From: Talinum fruticosum | Lineage: Eukaryota; Streptophyta; Magnoliopsida; Caryophyllales; Talinaceae | Assembly: GCA_021018815.1 (NCBI GenBank) | Contig: JAITYX010000010.1 | Coordinates: 434,001-498,000, forward strand | Length of the DNA stretch: 64,000 nucleotides | Direction: 5' to 3' | Part shown: positions 23,668-34,540 of the stretch, in pieces | How positions within the stretch are numbered: the first letter of the stretch is position 1 | Layout: each line of letters starts with the position of its first letter | Translations under genes and position numbers: made by a program | Notes under the pieces: generated by a model | The model's database searches: none | Seen by the model: the letters and a program-made list of their open reading frames with translations, nothing else | Told to the model about the DNA's origin: nothing

Positions 23668-25135
23668 TTATCCTCAAGAGTTTTTAGGATAGCTTTAAGA
23701 GTGTCGGATACGGATTCTATCTTCTTATCTCGACCCTCAATTTGAGCTTCCATCTTGGCTGAGGATTCATTGAGCAAGGTGATCATAGGAGTTTGTTCTA
23801 GTTCTACGGCTATTGGAGGGCAATTCTTTTAAGGTACTTTCCTACGGTGGAAAATAGATTGAACTGGTGTTGTATGCACCAAGGTAAGTTGCACTGGTGT
23901 AGACCGAAGTGTAGAGCGCGATACGGAGCAAGGGGAAAAATCTTGGACTCCTTCTTGAGGCATTCTAACCTTTTGGAGCTCGGATTCCAATGATACCCAA
24001 TGGTAATAGACTTCCTTATTATGTAGCCCAAAGGATAATGCTTAGGACCATGTGAAGGAACACCAACTTTTGGGAGAAAGGGCTTGAGAGCAAGACCCGA
24101 AGGAACTAAGAAAGAATGCTTTCTAATTGGATGCATATAAGATATGCAAAGCAAATGAAATTAAATGCAATGATGCTTATGACTTAATTGAAGATGAATT
24201 TATTTTGGTTAGATGAAAAATCAAAATGCGAAATGGACTAACCTAATCTGGGATGAATTTATTTTGGCTAAATGAAAAATTAATAATGCAACATTGACTC
24301 ATCTAATTTGGGATGATTTTATTTTGGCTAAATGAAAAATTAAAAATGCAAAATGGACTCACATAATTTGAGATGAATTTATTTTGGCTAAATGAAAAAT
24401 TAAAAATGCAAAATGGACTTACCTAATTTGAGATGAAGTTATTTTGGCTAAATGAAAAATTCAAAACTCAAAATGCTAAAAAATCAAAACCCTAAAAAAC
24501 AGATCGAGCGATCGAAGAGATAAGGGGTCTCCGGCAGGACCCACCTGCATTGCCCGGCGGTGGACGGGGTCGGCTAAGCTCGGCGGCCGACTATATGAAA
24601 CCTAGACTACCTGGACTGAGATGAATTTTTAGGATGACTCGAAGTGTAATTAATGGACTAACCTAAAAAGGGGAAAGACAATTTTTAACTTTTGGCTAAA
24701 ATGCACATAATGGATCGACTCAAGGAAAGTAGTTGTGGTATTTTATTTGCACCCATGCAAGGGTTAATCACCAATCCTAACCTAACCTAAAGGCTCATAA
24801 GTAGAATATTAAGTACTAAAATCAAACACATTTATCCAAGCATGCAAATGAAGAGACAAGGTGTCACCTAAACAACCAAGGGTCTATAGTCAAAAGAGGG
24901 ATCAATCTAGGTAGGTTACATGGTGTCTCATAGTCCGAGTATTTAGTCCTCCATGGGGTGCACGACAGGAGAAAGCATGAATCCTCGGTGCCTCTTGGTA
25001 AACAAAAGAGAGTGTGCTATGAAGGAAGAGGTACCACCTCCGTGACAATCAAGCCTAGTTGGGCCCGTCTGTGTTAGCGAGTTTGAACCTCTTCCAAATA
25101 TTGTTCTTAAAAGGGTAAAGCCTAAAGGTCGAATT
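23668..25135. other. Unidentified repeat region between elements B and D
   Basis: It does not align with the copia family. Minus-strand open stretches at 23786-23547 (mostly charged, coiled-coil-like, partly LTR) and 24154-23810 carry no domain I recognise. It has a 60-bp tandem array (24193-24480) and a short GC-rich patch (24500-24590) in otherwise AT-rich DNA. It may be non-coding sequence of another retroelement that received element B. Confidence 0.4.
24193..24480 (+). repeat. Tandem array, unit about 60 bp, 4.8 copies
   Basis: Units start GATGAATTTATTTTGG at 24193, 24252, 24312 (GATGATTTT), 24372 and 24432 (GATGAAGTT). Inner copies are closest to one another and the edges are more diverged, as expected for unequal exchange. 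Confidence 0.92.
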
Positions 25136-25631
25136 TTCTTCCCAATAGATTTTAGATTGTTGACAATCTCGGTGAAGCGAATATACATCTAAGTTATATT
25201 CTCGTCAACCTCCATCTTGAACATTTCATACTTATGGAGATATTGACTTATCTTCGCTTGCCTTACTTGACTGGTGCCTTCATAGGTGGTGACAACAGTG
25301 TCCCACACTTCCTTAGCTATATCACAAGAGGATACTCTATTGTATTCCAAGGCATCTATGGCGCACATCGGGATGTTCATAGCCTTGAAATTCTTTACGT
25401 GCCTTTTGTTTTCTTCGAAAGTGAATTATGACTTCACCTTAGCCGTAGTTCGAGAGCCATCAAGCTTGGTGGGAACATAGTTTGCATTGTAGATAATTCT
25501 CCAAACTTCTTCATCATAGCCTTGGATGAAGCACTCCATGATCTTCTTCCAATAGGAAAAGTTAAACCTTTTGAACTTTGTGGCCCGGTGAAAGACCTTC
25601 CTTTATTAAACTCTTCATAGTTAAGAGTCAT
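25136..25631 (-). pseudogene. Element D gag, N-terminal remnant
   Basis: ATG at 25631-25629. Frames give EEFNKGRSFTGPQSSKGL, then after a shift IPMCAIDALEYNRVSSCDIAKEVWDT and YEGTSQVRQAKISQYLHKYEMFKM (25380-25200), then MYIRFTEIVNNLKSIGKKI (25188-25130), all typical of the capsid part of copia gag. Homology stops near 25135, after which the frame is unrelated sequence. Confidence 0.75.
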
Positions 25632-25674
25632 CCGATCTTTAAACCTTGGATTATTAGATCCTTTTGACAGGCTA

Positions 25675-25690
25675 GGCTTTGATACCAATT
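25675..25690 (-). other. Primer-binding site of element D
   Basis: The reverse strand reads AATTGGTATCAAAGCC, closer to the Met-tRNA complement than in elements A and B. Confidence 0.75.
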
Positions 25691-26721
25691 TAACCCTCGA
25701 GTCCGAATCACCCTAGAGGGGGTGAATAGGTGTGAAGGAAATTTTACGAGAAAAATAAAAACTTTGTGGTCAAGTTGAACTAAAAATGCAAGCTAAGTCT
25801 AGACTGGACATAGAAAGAAAAGAGTAGATGATTTTTACGTAGAAATCATGGAAGAAAACTATGGTTGGGATCAATCCGGATACCAAGTCAAATCCCCTAT
25901 TTTGAATCCAAAAATACAAGGATCGACTCACGGAATTGTTCCCTTAGACAATTAAACACAAGTTTTCCTGGCACAAAAGCTACCTTATCCGCCCTAGTAC
26001 TTCCTAACCGAAATACCCGTTACAACTAGGTACAACCGAGCTAAGTTAACCCTTACGGCTCGGTCAAGGGAAATACAGAATAATTGATTAGAAGTAAATG
26101 AGAGTGATTACAAGACCTCTTAGTTCAACTCGGAAAGTTAAGAATCTAAGTATAGAGTTGAATGCTAGAATAATGAGTGTGAGAGTTGAAAGTATTGTTC
26201 CAGCAATCTTGTAAGTCTTGTAATGTGGCTTCTATTTATAAGTAGCGAGTAGATAGCCGATGCGTCTTGGGATTGACTATTGAGAACAACAAGCCATTGT
26301 AATGGATAGTCTCAGTCCTTCGATAAATAAACCGTTGTGAAAGTATTCGTCGTGCATCGGTTCTTGGCTCAAAAAGTAGTTAAACCCACTTGTTATGTCT
26401 GAAATCTACGGTGGAAACAACCGCTAGACTCAAAGCTAAAGTTTACCAAAAAGGTGACAAACAGCCACGACACGGTGGTCGAGCCTTTACGAAAATAGTC
26501 TTTTTCTTTCTGCTGGTTGTAAATGGTAAGAAGCCGGTTGTTTTTTCTTTTTAAATTGATATTAGTGAACTTTAATCATCCTGCGAAAACAAAACTAAAG
26601 TGACACTCAATGTATAAAAATACTTTGGTCCAAGTTTAGACAAGGATTATAATTAAATAAATTAATTAACAAGCTGAAAATCGTTAATCTAGTTAAATGT
26701 AATTTTTGAAGTCTAACATTA
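25691..26721 (-). repeat. LTR of element D, first part
   Basis: Reverse LTR. The terminal TGAAGG is missing and it begins TAACCCTCGAGTCCGAATCACCC, with a small deletion near the end. It is interrupted at 26721 by element C and continues at 37836. Confidence 0.75.
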
Positions 26722-29555
26722 CGAACGTTTTCTTTTGGAGAGATTAAGTCACCCTAGAGGGGGTGAATAGGGTGATGTAAGGATTTTCTTAAATTACAAA
26801 CTATTTCGCACAAAGCCGACTTAGAAATAGATTCCGAGTCTAGATTGGACTCGGAAAGTGAAAGGCGCAATGAAGTATGTGGAACCCTCCTTGGGCGGAA
26901 AACCACGAACAATGCTAGTCCAAGAACCAAATCAAATCCACTAATTGATCCACAATTATAAGTACCGACTCTTTCTGAACCGCCCTGGACAATTCCCTTA
27001 CAATTTTTCCTAGACTCGAAGTTCCTTTATTCGATCTAGTACTTCCAAACCGAGAAAACCATTACGAGTTAGGGACAAGCGAGCTGAGCTAACCCTTACG
27101 GCTCGGTCAAAGGACTTAGAAAGAAAGTAGAAACAGTAAAAATCATTACAAGACTTTCTTTACAGACTCATAACGCAAGAAAATACGGAATTGGAGTTGT
27201 AAGCTAAAGATTGAGTAAGAATGCACTAAGTGTTAAGATATGTGTTCAACAATCTTTAAGTCTCGTTGAAGTGGCTTCTATTTTTACACAGTAGGGCGGA
27301 ATTACCGTTATGGCTTGTTCCGGGCTGGTGAGCTTCAATAGTCGTTGTAACGGCTAGTCTCGACCACTCGAAAAGGATTTGGTGAAATGTGAACGTTGTG
27401 TGGTGATCCTTGGCTCAAAAGCGGTCCATCCCTCTGGTTTTGATTAAAATATGGGGTGGGAAACAACCATTGGACAGAAAGTTAAAATTTACCGGATTTG
27501 GAAATGAACAACCCTAACACGGTGTCTAAGCCATGTCCAAAAATAGCTGATTTACGTACTGTTGGTGTTTAAGGGATAGAAACTGCTCGCTTTTGCTTTT
27601 CAAAAATAGATTAGGCTTGTTTAATCAACCTGTAAAAGCAAATCAAAGTGGTGCTTAAAGTATGAAAATACTTTGGTCCAACATTAGGCAAAGATAATAA
27701 TTAATTTAGAGTAATTAAGCACTTAATTATCTTTAGCCTAAAAGAATGGAATTTTATGAGTCTAATATTCAGTAGATTCAAATTCTATCTTGAGTCAATC
27801 CTTACAATAATCAATTCAGAAAAAATTAAACATCGGAATGCATAAACTTGATCAAATAAATAATTTCAATAAATAATCTCACTTAGAAAGTGGAATTAAC
27901 GCAGTAATTAATTTTTACTTAGAATATCAAGTTAGTGCTTAGAATAAAAGTTTTTGAGAAATTATTTACTCTTGACATTGAAGACTCAGGTATAACTCTC
28001 TATCTCTCTTAGGTTTTGATTCTAAGTCATTCTAAGCTTTATAGAAACTTACATCTAACTTTTCATCCTATTCGACCCACTCGAAACCATTCGTCAAGCA
28101 TAACATTTCTTAACCGTGTTTCGACTAACTCGGACAAATCAATCGCATGAGTAAATAATTTCTCTAACACTTTTATTCCGAGCACTCGACTTTATATTTC
28201 AAGTGAAAATGAATTACAACGTCAATTCTAATTTCTCAATCGATCTATTTATTGAGAATTATTTACTTGATCAAGTTTATGTATTCTGATATCTTATTCT
28301 TTCTAACTTGATCATTTTAAGGATTGACTCAAGATGGAATCCAAACCTAATGAATATTAGACTCGGAAAGTTCCATTCTTTTAGGTCGAAGATAATTAAG
28401 TGCTTAATTGCTTTAAATTAATTATTATCTTTGCTTAATCTTGGACCAAAATATTTTTATAATTTGAGTACCACTTTGATTAGCTTTTGTAGGTTAATTA
28501 AACAAACCTAATGTACTTTTGAAATACAAAAGCAGTCGGTTCTAGCTGTTAACCACCAGCAGACGTAAATTACCCATTTCTAGACATGGCTCGGACACCG
28601 TGTCGGGGTTGTTTGTTTTCAAAACTGGAAAACTGTAGTTTTGAGTCTAACAGTTGTTTCCACCCTAGATTTCAATCACCACCAGAGGGTTGGACCATCT
28701 TTTGAGCCAAGGATCACTACTCAACATTCACATCTCAACGGATCTTTTTCGAGTGACTCGGACTAGCCATTCCAATAGCTATTGAAGCTCACCGATCCGT
28801 AACGAGTCTCAACGGTCATTTTGCCTTGGTGCTTATAATAGAAGCCACTCCATAAGACTTGAAGATTACTAGAACTAAACACATTCTACTCTTACTTAAT
28901 CTTCAGACTTACAACTCCTAATCTGTAATCTCTTACTTTCGAGTTGTAAAGAAAGTCTTGTAATATCTCGTACTCTTTTTACTCTCTTTATAAGTCCCTT
29001 GATTGAGCTGTAAGGGCTAACTCAGCTTAGTTGTCCCTAATTGTAAGGGTTAACTCGGTCAGGAAGTACTAGATCGGATAAGGGAACTTCTAAGTCTAGG
29101 TAAACTTGTAAAGGAATTGTCTAAGGGAGCAATTATGGTTAGAGTCAGTCCTTTGTAATTGAAGATTCAATTAATGGATTTGACTTTGTACTTGGATTAG
29201 CATTGTCCGTGGTTTTCTGCCCGGAGGGTTTCAACGTATTTTTGAGTGTGTAACTTTTTGAGTCCAATTTAGGCTTAGAATCGGTTCTGTTTCTAAGATG
29301 TGCAAAGATATTTCCAAAAATCTTCCATCACCCTATTCACCCACCTCTAGGGTGACTTAACCTCTCCAAGAGCAAACCTTCAACTATTGTTCGAATTGGG
29401 TCTAAGTGGGTCGAAACACGGTTAAGAATGTTATGCTTGATGAATGGTTTCGAGTGGGTCGAACATAACGAAAACTTAGATATGAGTTTCTTAAAAGCTT
29501 AGAATGACTTGGAATCAAAACTACGAGAGGATAGAGAGTTATACCTAAGTATTCA
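26722..29555 (-). repeat. 3' LTR of element C, split by solo LTR F
   Basis: Parts 26722-27978 and 29383-29555 join into one LTR of about 1430 bp. The outer end is decayed to CGAACG in place of TGAAGG. The inner end reads AAGTATTCA next to the reversed polypurine tract. Confidence 0.8.
27979..29382 (+). repeat. Solo LTR F, opposite orientation to its host LTR (1404 bp)
   Basis: It starts TGAAGACTCAGG and ends GCAAACCTTCA. Flanks GACAT and ACTAT both differ from an expected GCCAT (seen in the C 5' LTR near 37658) only by a few changes, so they are probably a decayed target duplication. Confidence 0.8.
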
Positions 29556-29568
29556 ATCTCCCCTTTTT
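29556..29568 (-). other. Polypurine tract of element C
   Basis: Reversed AAAAAGGGGAGAT next to the 3' LTR, identical to the tract of element A. Confidence 0.8.
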
Positions 29569-29730
29569 ATAAAAGGCATTGCATACTTAAGATAGAAACT
29601 AATTAGTTCGAAAGTTAAGTTTTCATAGAGCGTTGATCGAGCAAGAAGAATAATGATGGATATATAACGAGTTCAGCTCGGATCATATATAACTCAGAAC
29701 ATGCTTCTTCAAATAATCGGAAGCAGACTT

Positions 29731-31173
29731 TGAAGGTTTCCTCTTAGAGAGTCTAAGTCACCCTAAGGGGGTGAATAGGGTGATGAAGAAAATTAAACAA
29801 TTTTGCACCAACACAAACTAAAAGCATATTCCGAGTCTAGAATGGACTCAAAAAGGCAATAACATAGATATACATGGAAACCCTTATGGGGCAGAAAACC
29901 GGGGACAGTGCTAATCCAAGCACCAAGTAAAATCCACTATTTTGAATCCACAAAATATAGAGGATCGACTCAACCGAATTGCTCCCTTAAACAATTCCTT
30001 ATAATGTTTTCCTAGACTCGAAGTTCTCTTATTTGATCTAGTATTTCCTGACTGAGGTAACCTTAGCAATCAGGGAGAACCGAGCTAAGTTAACCCTTAT
30101 AGCTCAGTCAAGGGACCTTACTTAGAAAGTAAGAAAAGAATGTAACTAATTACAAGACTTTCTTTATAACTCGGAAAATATTAAATACGAGACTTGGAGT
30201 TATAAATAGAAGATTGAGTAAAAATGAGAACAACAATTAGTTGAACAATAAATTCGGTTCCAGCAATCTGTTCAGCAATCTCCTAGTCTTGTGAAATGGC
30301 TTCTATTTATAGCCAACCTGGCAGAGTGACTATTGAGTCTTGGTTACGGACAGAAGTCTTCACTAGCCGTTGTAACGGCTCTTCTAAGTCACTCGAAAAG
30401 ATTCGTTAGGATGTGATCGTTGTGTAACGGCTCCCGGCTCAAAAAGTTGTTCCAATCAACTGGTGGTGACTGAAATTTAAGGTGGAAACAACCGTTACAC
30501 CTAGAGTTGGAGTTTTCCAGCTTTGGAAACAAATAACTCTAACACGGTGTATCGAGCCATGTCCGAAGTAGTTAAAACTTCTTTGCTTGGTGTTTAACGG
30601 TTAGAAGCCGATTCGTTGTTTGTATTTCAAAATAAGTTAGCCTCATTTGCATAACCTACAAAAGTAAACCACATTGGTTCTCAAAGTATAACAATACTTT
30701 GGTCCAAGATTAGGCACAAATAATAGTTAAGCCAAGTAAATTAAATGCTTAATTATCTTTGGCCTAAAGGAATGGAATTTTTGAGTCTAATAATCAATAT
30801 ACTCAAATTCCATCTTGAGTCAATCCTAAGTTGATCAAGTAGAGAGAGTAAAATATCATAGTATAACAATTTGATCCGGTCAAATAATTCTCAAGGAAAT
30901 AAACTGACTTAGAATAAAGAATTAATGTTATAATTCTCTTTGCATTGAAATACACAAGTCAATGCACGGGATAAGAGTGTTAGAGAAATTATTTGAGCAT
31001 GCGATAGTTCTAAGTGATGTCCGAGAGAGTAAGAAACAATAGTGTAGGAGATATGCAATAAAGTGCTTTACGAGTCAGTCGAACATAATGAAAACTTATA
31101 TAAGAGTTTCTATAATGCTCAGAATGACTTGGAATCAAAACTTAAGAGAGATAGGATTTATACTGAGTCTTCA
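29731..31173 (-). repeat. Solo LTR G in element C (1443 bp)
   Basis: Plus-strand ends TGAAGGTTTCC and GAGTCTTCA. Element C internal sequence lies on both sides. Flanks GACTT and TGTAA do not match. A second partial copy of the LTR end, again finishing GAGTCTTCA, follows at 31174-31216, so the true right edge is uncertain. Confidence 0.7.
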
Positions 31174-31232
31174 TGTAATACTCATAATGACTTAGAGTCA
31201 AAACCTCGAGTCTTCAAACATGTTATAGAGTA

Positions 31233-31237
<5 letters not shown>

Positions 31238-31269
<32 letters not shown>
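31238..31269. repeat. (AT)n microsatellite
   Basis: About 16 uninterrupted AT units, inside the 3' untranslated part of element C. Confidence 0.95.
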
Positions 31270-31271
<2 letters not shown>

Positions 31272-31498
31272 AGTAAGTATGAAAATATGCTTAGAAACAA
31301 ATATGCTCATAAATAAGTAAGTTTCATTACTCAGTAGAAGCAATTTGTACGTAAACTTTAATAGACAAAGAAATGTACAAACACGTAAATTACTAAGGGA
31401 AAGCTCCCCGTAAACCAAACATCTATATTTTCTACCTTTTCTCTCCCCTATGCTTTTCATCAAAAGAAAATAACTAAAAAAAGAGAGGAAAGAACAGA

Positions 31499-32865
31499 CT
31501 AAGTACAACAGATGTCTGGACAAAAGTAAAAACAATTAAAACAGATTTTGAAATCAAGAAGGAGGGGCGATCGGCGAGAAGTGGAAAATCGAGGGTTGGG
31601 CCTATGCTCGTAATCTTGAGTACAAACAGATGAGCGAGGTGGCAACGGTAGTGGTTGATCTTCCAGTGGGATGACCCTTCTACGAGCCATTAGTAGATCT
31701 TCCTCGGCTTTGTCCTCTTCCTCAGCAAAAGTTGCTCGTGGTCGAGATTCTCGAGGCAGGGGCCTTAGACCGGCCTATATCACCTGCCCCTTTGAGGCAC
31801 TCTAAGTATGATCGAAGAGATCACCTCAAGTTCTTTGGTGTCGTTGTCCTCGAGCCGAGCTGCTTCAGCCTCCTTTTCTCCTTCGTCGGCTCTCCCTTTA
31901 GCCTCACCTTGTCCTTCTTCTACTTCTTCTTTAGCTTCTTCGACTCGACTCAAAAGAATTGGAGGACTCCTCATATTTGTCTTCGTCGGATTCCGAGTCC
32001 TCGGCTACCTTGGACCTTCTCTCTTGGAGGTGGTGAATTTGCTCTTTTGGTCCTTGATCACCTCCTTCAGCTTAGAAATCAAGCCTTGACTCTGCTGAAT
32101 TAGAGTCCGAGCCCGGCTTTGCATCTAAGTCGATATTGGTATGAAAGCCCGGAAAGCTCCTAGAGTTGATCGCAACTCTTTAGTCATTGAGACAAGTTGA
32201 TGGGCCACCTTCGAAGAAGTTTAATAAAAGGGGCAGGCAGAGAAGTGGATGGTCCAACAATGAGAAGTGGAACCTCGGGATCGGTCCGAGTCCGAGGTGG
32301 AGGAGGAGGAGGTGTTAACTTAGAGGAGTGAACCCGGACACTAGGTTGGATTTCTTGATATCCAAGGTTAATGATTTCATGTCCGCCAAAACAAATGGTA
32401 GGTTCTAAGCACTTGTTTGGGTCGAAGGAATGCCGACCTCAAACCGAGTGAAAATGGTTGTAAGAAGACTCCGAAAGGATAAGGATTCTTCTTTTGGTCA
32501 TATGGAACGAAGCGTTCTGTTCCATAATAAAAGGAAAGAGGTCAACCTCATATCCTTCCATGATATCAAAAAGAACTTTGAGAACCTTGCTATTGGGATT
32601 CTCTTTTGAGGGATAGTAAGAAAAGAAAGTTCTCATAAGAATGAAGCATAGAAGTTTGGCTTTAGAGGTCATCTAAGACACAAAAAGTTCTTTCCGGACT
32701 GAGGAAGTTCTTTAGCATACTTATCAAAGAAGTCATCTGCGACTTCATTGAAGAGGATGGGATTGTAATTTAGAAAGAGGCACTTCACATCAAATAGCTT
32801 GTGAAGTAGAGCAAGGTTGATGCAAACCACCTTTCCTTGAATGACGTAAGAGATAACATTATCTC
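31499..32865 (-). pseudogene. Element C env-like remnant
   Basis: Reverse frames give DNVISYVIQGKVVCINLAL and NPILFNEVADDFFDKYAKEL (32865-32700), DIMEGYEVDLFPFI (near 32560), a diverged acidic/serine-rich centre, and the C-terminal FCPDI block (31520-31506) shared with element A. The normal N-terminus (MPKRG...) is missing because of the deletion that joined it to the integrase-RT linker. Stops and frameshifts interrupt the rest. Confidence 0.6.
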
Positions 32866-32938
32866 TAGGTTCAGTTAATGATATGAAGGCTAAAAATGCA
32901 CACAGATTTTGCAAAGAAGAACGAGTTCTTACCCCCAC
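32669..32938 (-). pseudogene. Chimeric open frame: integrase-RT linker joined to env-like sequence
   Basis: This 89-codon open frame begins GVRTRSSLQNLCAFLAFISL, which in element A lies before RT (about 4700-4750). It then runs straight into RDNVISYVIQGKVV, which belongs to the env-like ORF. The joint is near 32862-32866, with a short shared AGAG at the break. It is a by-product of the RT-RNase H deletion that kept frame; there is no sign of selection on it. Confidence 0.65.
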
Positions 32939-34160
32939 TCGTTGATGTCAAAAAGTATGTTCTCGGGTGGGTGACTAGATGCCTATTTGAAAGCTCTACC
33001 TATTCTCTAGTTCACCAAGTTTCTTGGTTGAATGGGTTGATCTTCAGTTAGTTTCTTTTGCTGAACTTCGCATTGGTTGTTCTTCGACGATTCCGACCCC
33101 GGCTCTTAAACCTGTTCATTCCGAATTACTTCATTCCGAGTTACCTCGCTTCTTTTGTTTTGACTCATTCCGAGCTCAGCTTCAACAATATCATCTTCAT
33201 CTCTATTAAGCTTGAGATCGGAGAAGGTGGATTCACTTATCCTGCCAAGGTCAATCTCATCAAAGACAACGTGGATGCTTTCTTTCACTTTGTTGGTTCT
33301 TTTGTTAAAAATTCTATAAGCTTTACTATAAGATGAGTAACCCGGAAACATACCTTCATCCGACCTTACATCAAACTTAATCGGATGTTCCTTACCATTG
33401 TTATGCACATAGCATTTATATCTAAATGGTTTGAAGTAGGAGATGTTTGGCTTCTTTCCCTTGTACAGTCTCATAGGATATCTTCTTCGTAATGGGTCCG
33501 ATAAGGCATCTCGTTGAGTGTATAGTTTGTCTGTGTTGATCGCTACAACCCGTAAATAGTAAGGTAGATCATTTTTAATCATCATTGTCCTTCCTATTTC
33601 TTCAAGGGTTTTGTTCTTTCTCTCCACTACTCCAGTCTGTTGAGGAGTTCTTGGTGATAAGAAGTTGTGGGAGATGTCATTCTTATCACGTAAATCTGCA
33701 AATTCCGAGTAATCAAACTCCCTTCAATGGATAGTTCGAAGTCTTCTAATCTAAGTCTCGAGACTCCACTTGAATTTTCCTGCAAATCTTAGTGAACTCT
33801 TTAAAGGCTTCATTCTTGTTCTTTAGAAAATACACCCGGGTAAATCATGAATAATCATCAACAATAACTAGCACATATGATTTACCTCCTAAGCTTTTCA
33901 TAGGAATTTCACCACAAAAATTCATATGAACCAATTCAAGTACTTTGGATGTACATACAGCTTTGAGTGGTTTGAAAGATGATCCGACTTGCTTTCCTTT
34001 TGTGCATGCTTCACGGACTTTATCTTTCTTAAATGCACAGTTAGGTAAACCCCTAACTAATCCATGAGATGCAACCTTCTTGATGGTATGCATGCTAATA
34101 TGACCTAGTCTAAGATGCCATGTCCATGAATCATCATTTAATGATGCTTTCAAATAAGAT
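32939..34160 (-). pseudogene. Element C integrase and linker remnant
   Basis: The frame at 34153-33845 gives DDSWTWHLRLGHISMHT, CAFKKDKVREACTKGKQV and FCGEIP...GGKSYVLVIVDDYS, the finger and start of the catalytic core. The frame at 33627-33106 gives ERKNKTLEEIGRTMMIKNDL, LYKGKKPNISYFKPF and the long charged linker. The middle of the core (about 33640-33840) is frameshifted. Among the three copies this integrase has the longest open stretches. Confidence 0.8.
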
Positions 34161-34179
34161 AAATTTTGACTAGAATCTT

Positions 34180-34540
34180 AGAGAGGAATGGTATAGGTGT
34201 TACCTAACCTTAGACCTAAGAACTTTGTCTCTTTGGTGATTGCATCGTAAATGAAGCAGTTAGTCCGAGTGAATCTTGCCTCTTTATCTTTTCACATAAC
34301 TCGGATATGCTCGGAAGATTGTACTTGAGCCCTTTGACAAGGTAGATTGGACTGACCGAGTTGTCTCCTTAACCAATCTTATAAATCCCAACCATCTTGC
34401 CTTTGCTATTGTCTCCAAATATGACTTTTCCTCCCTTCATATCTTCTAACTCGGAGAAGGGTTTTGAGTCTCCGGACATATGGTGTGAGCAGCCACTGTC
34501 TAAGTACCATTGACCCTTTCGTTTCGAGTCACCCGCAAGA
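34180..34540 (-). pseudogene. Element C protease remnant
   Basis: Reverse sequence encodes GQWYLDSGCSHHM near 34515-34477 with the intact DSG triad, and GGKVIFGDNSKGKMVGI-type text near 34440-34395. The frame is lost afterwards. Confidence 0.65.

Noticed and set aside
24193..24480. CRISPR-like regular array
   Set aside because: Whole units are repeated without distinct spacers, in plant DNA.
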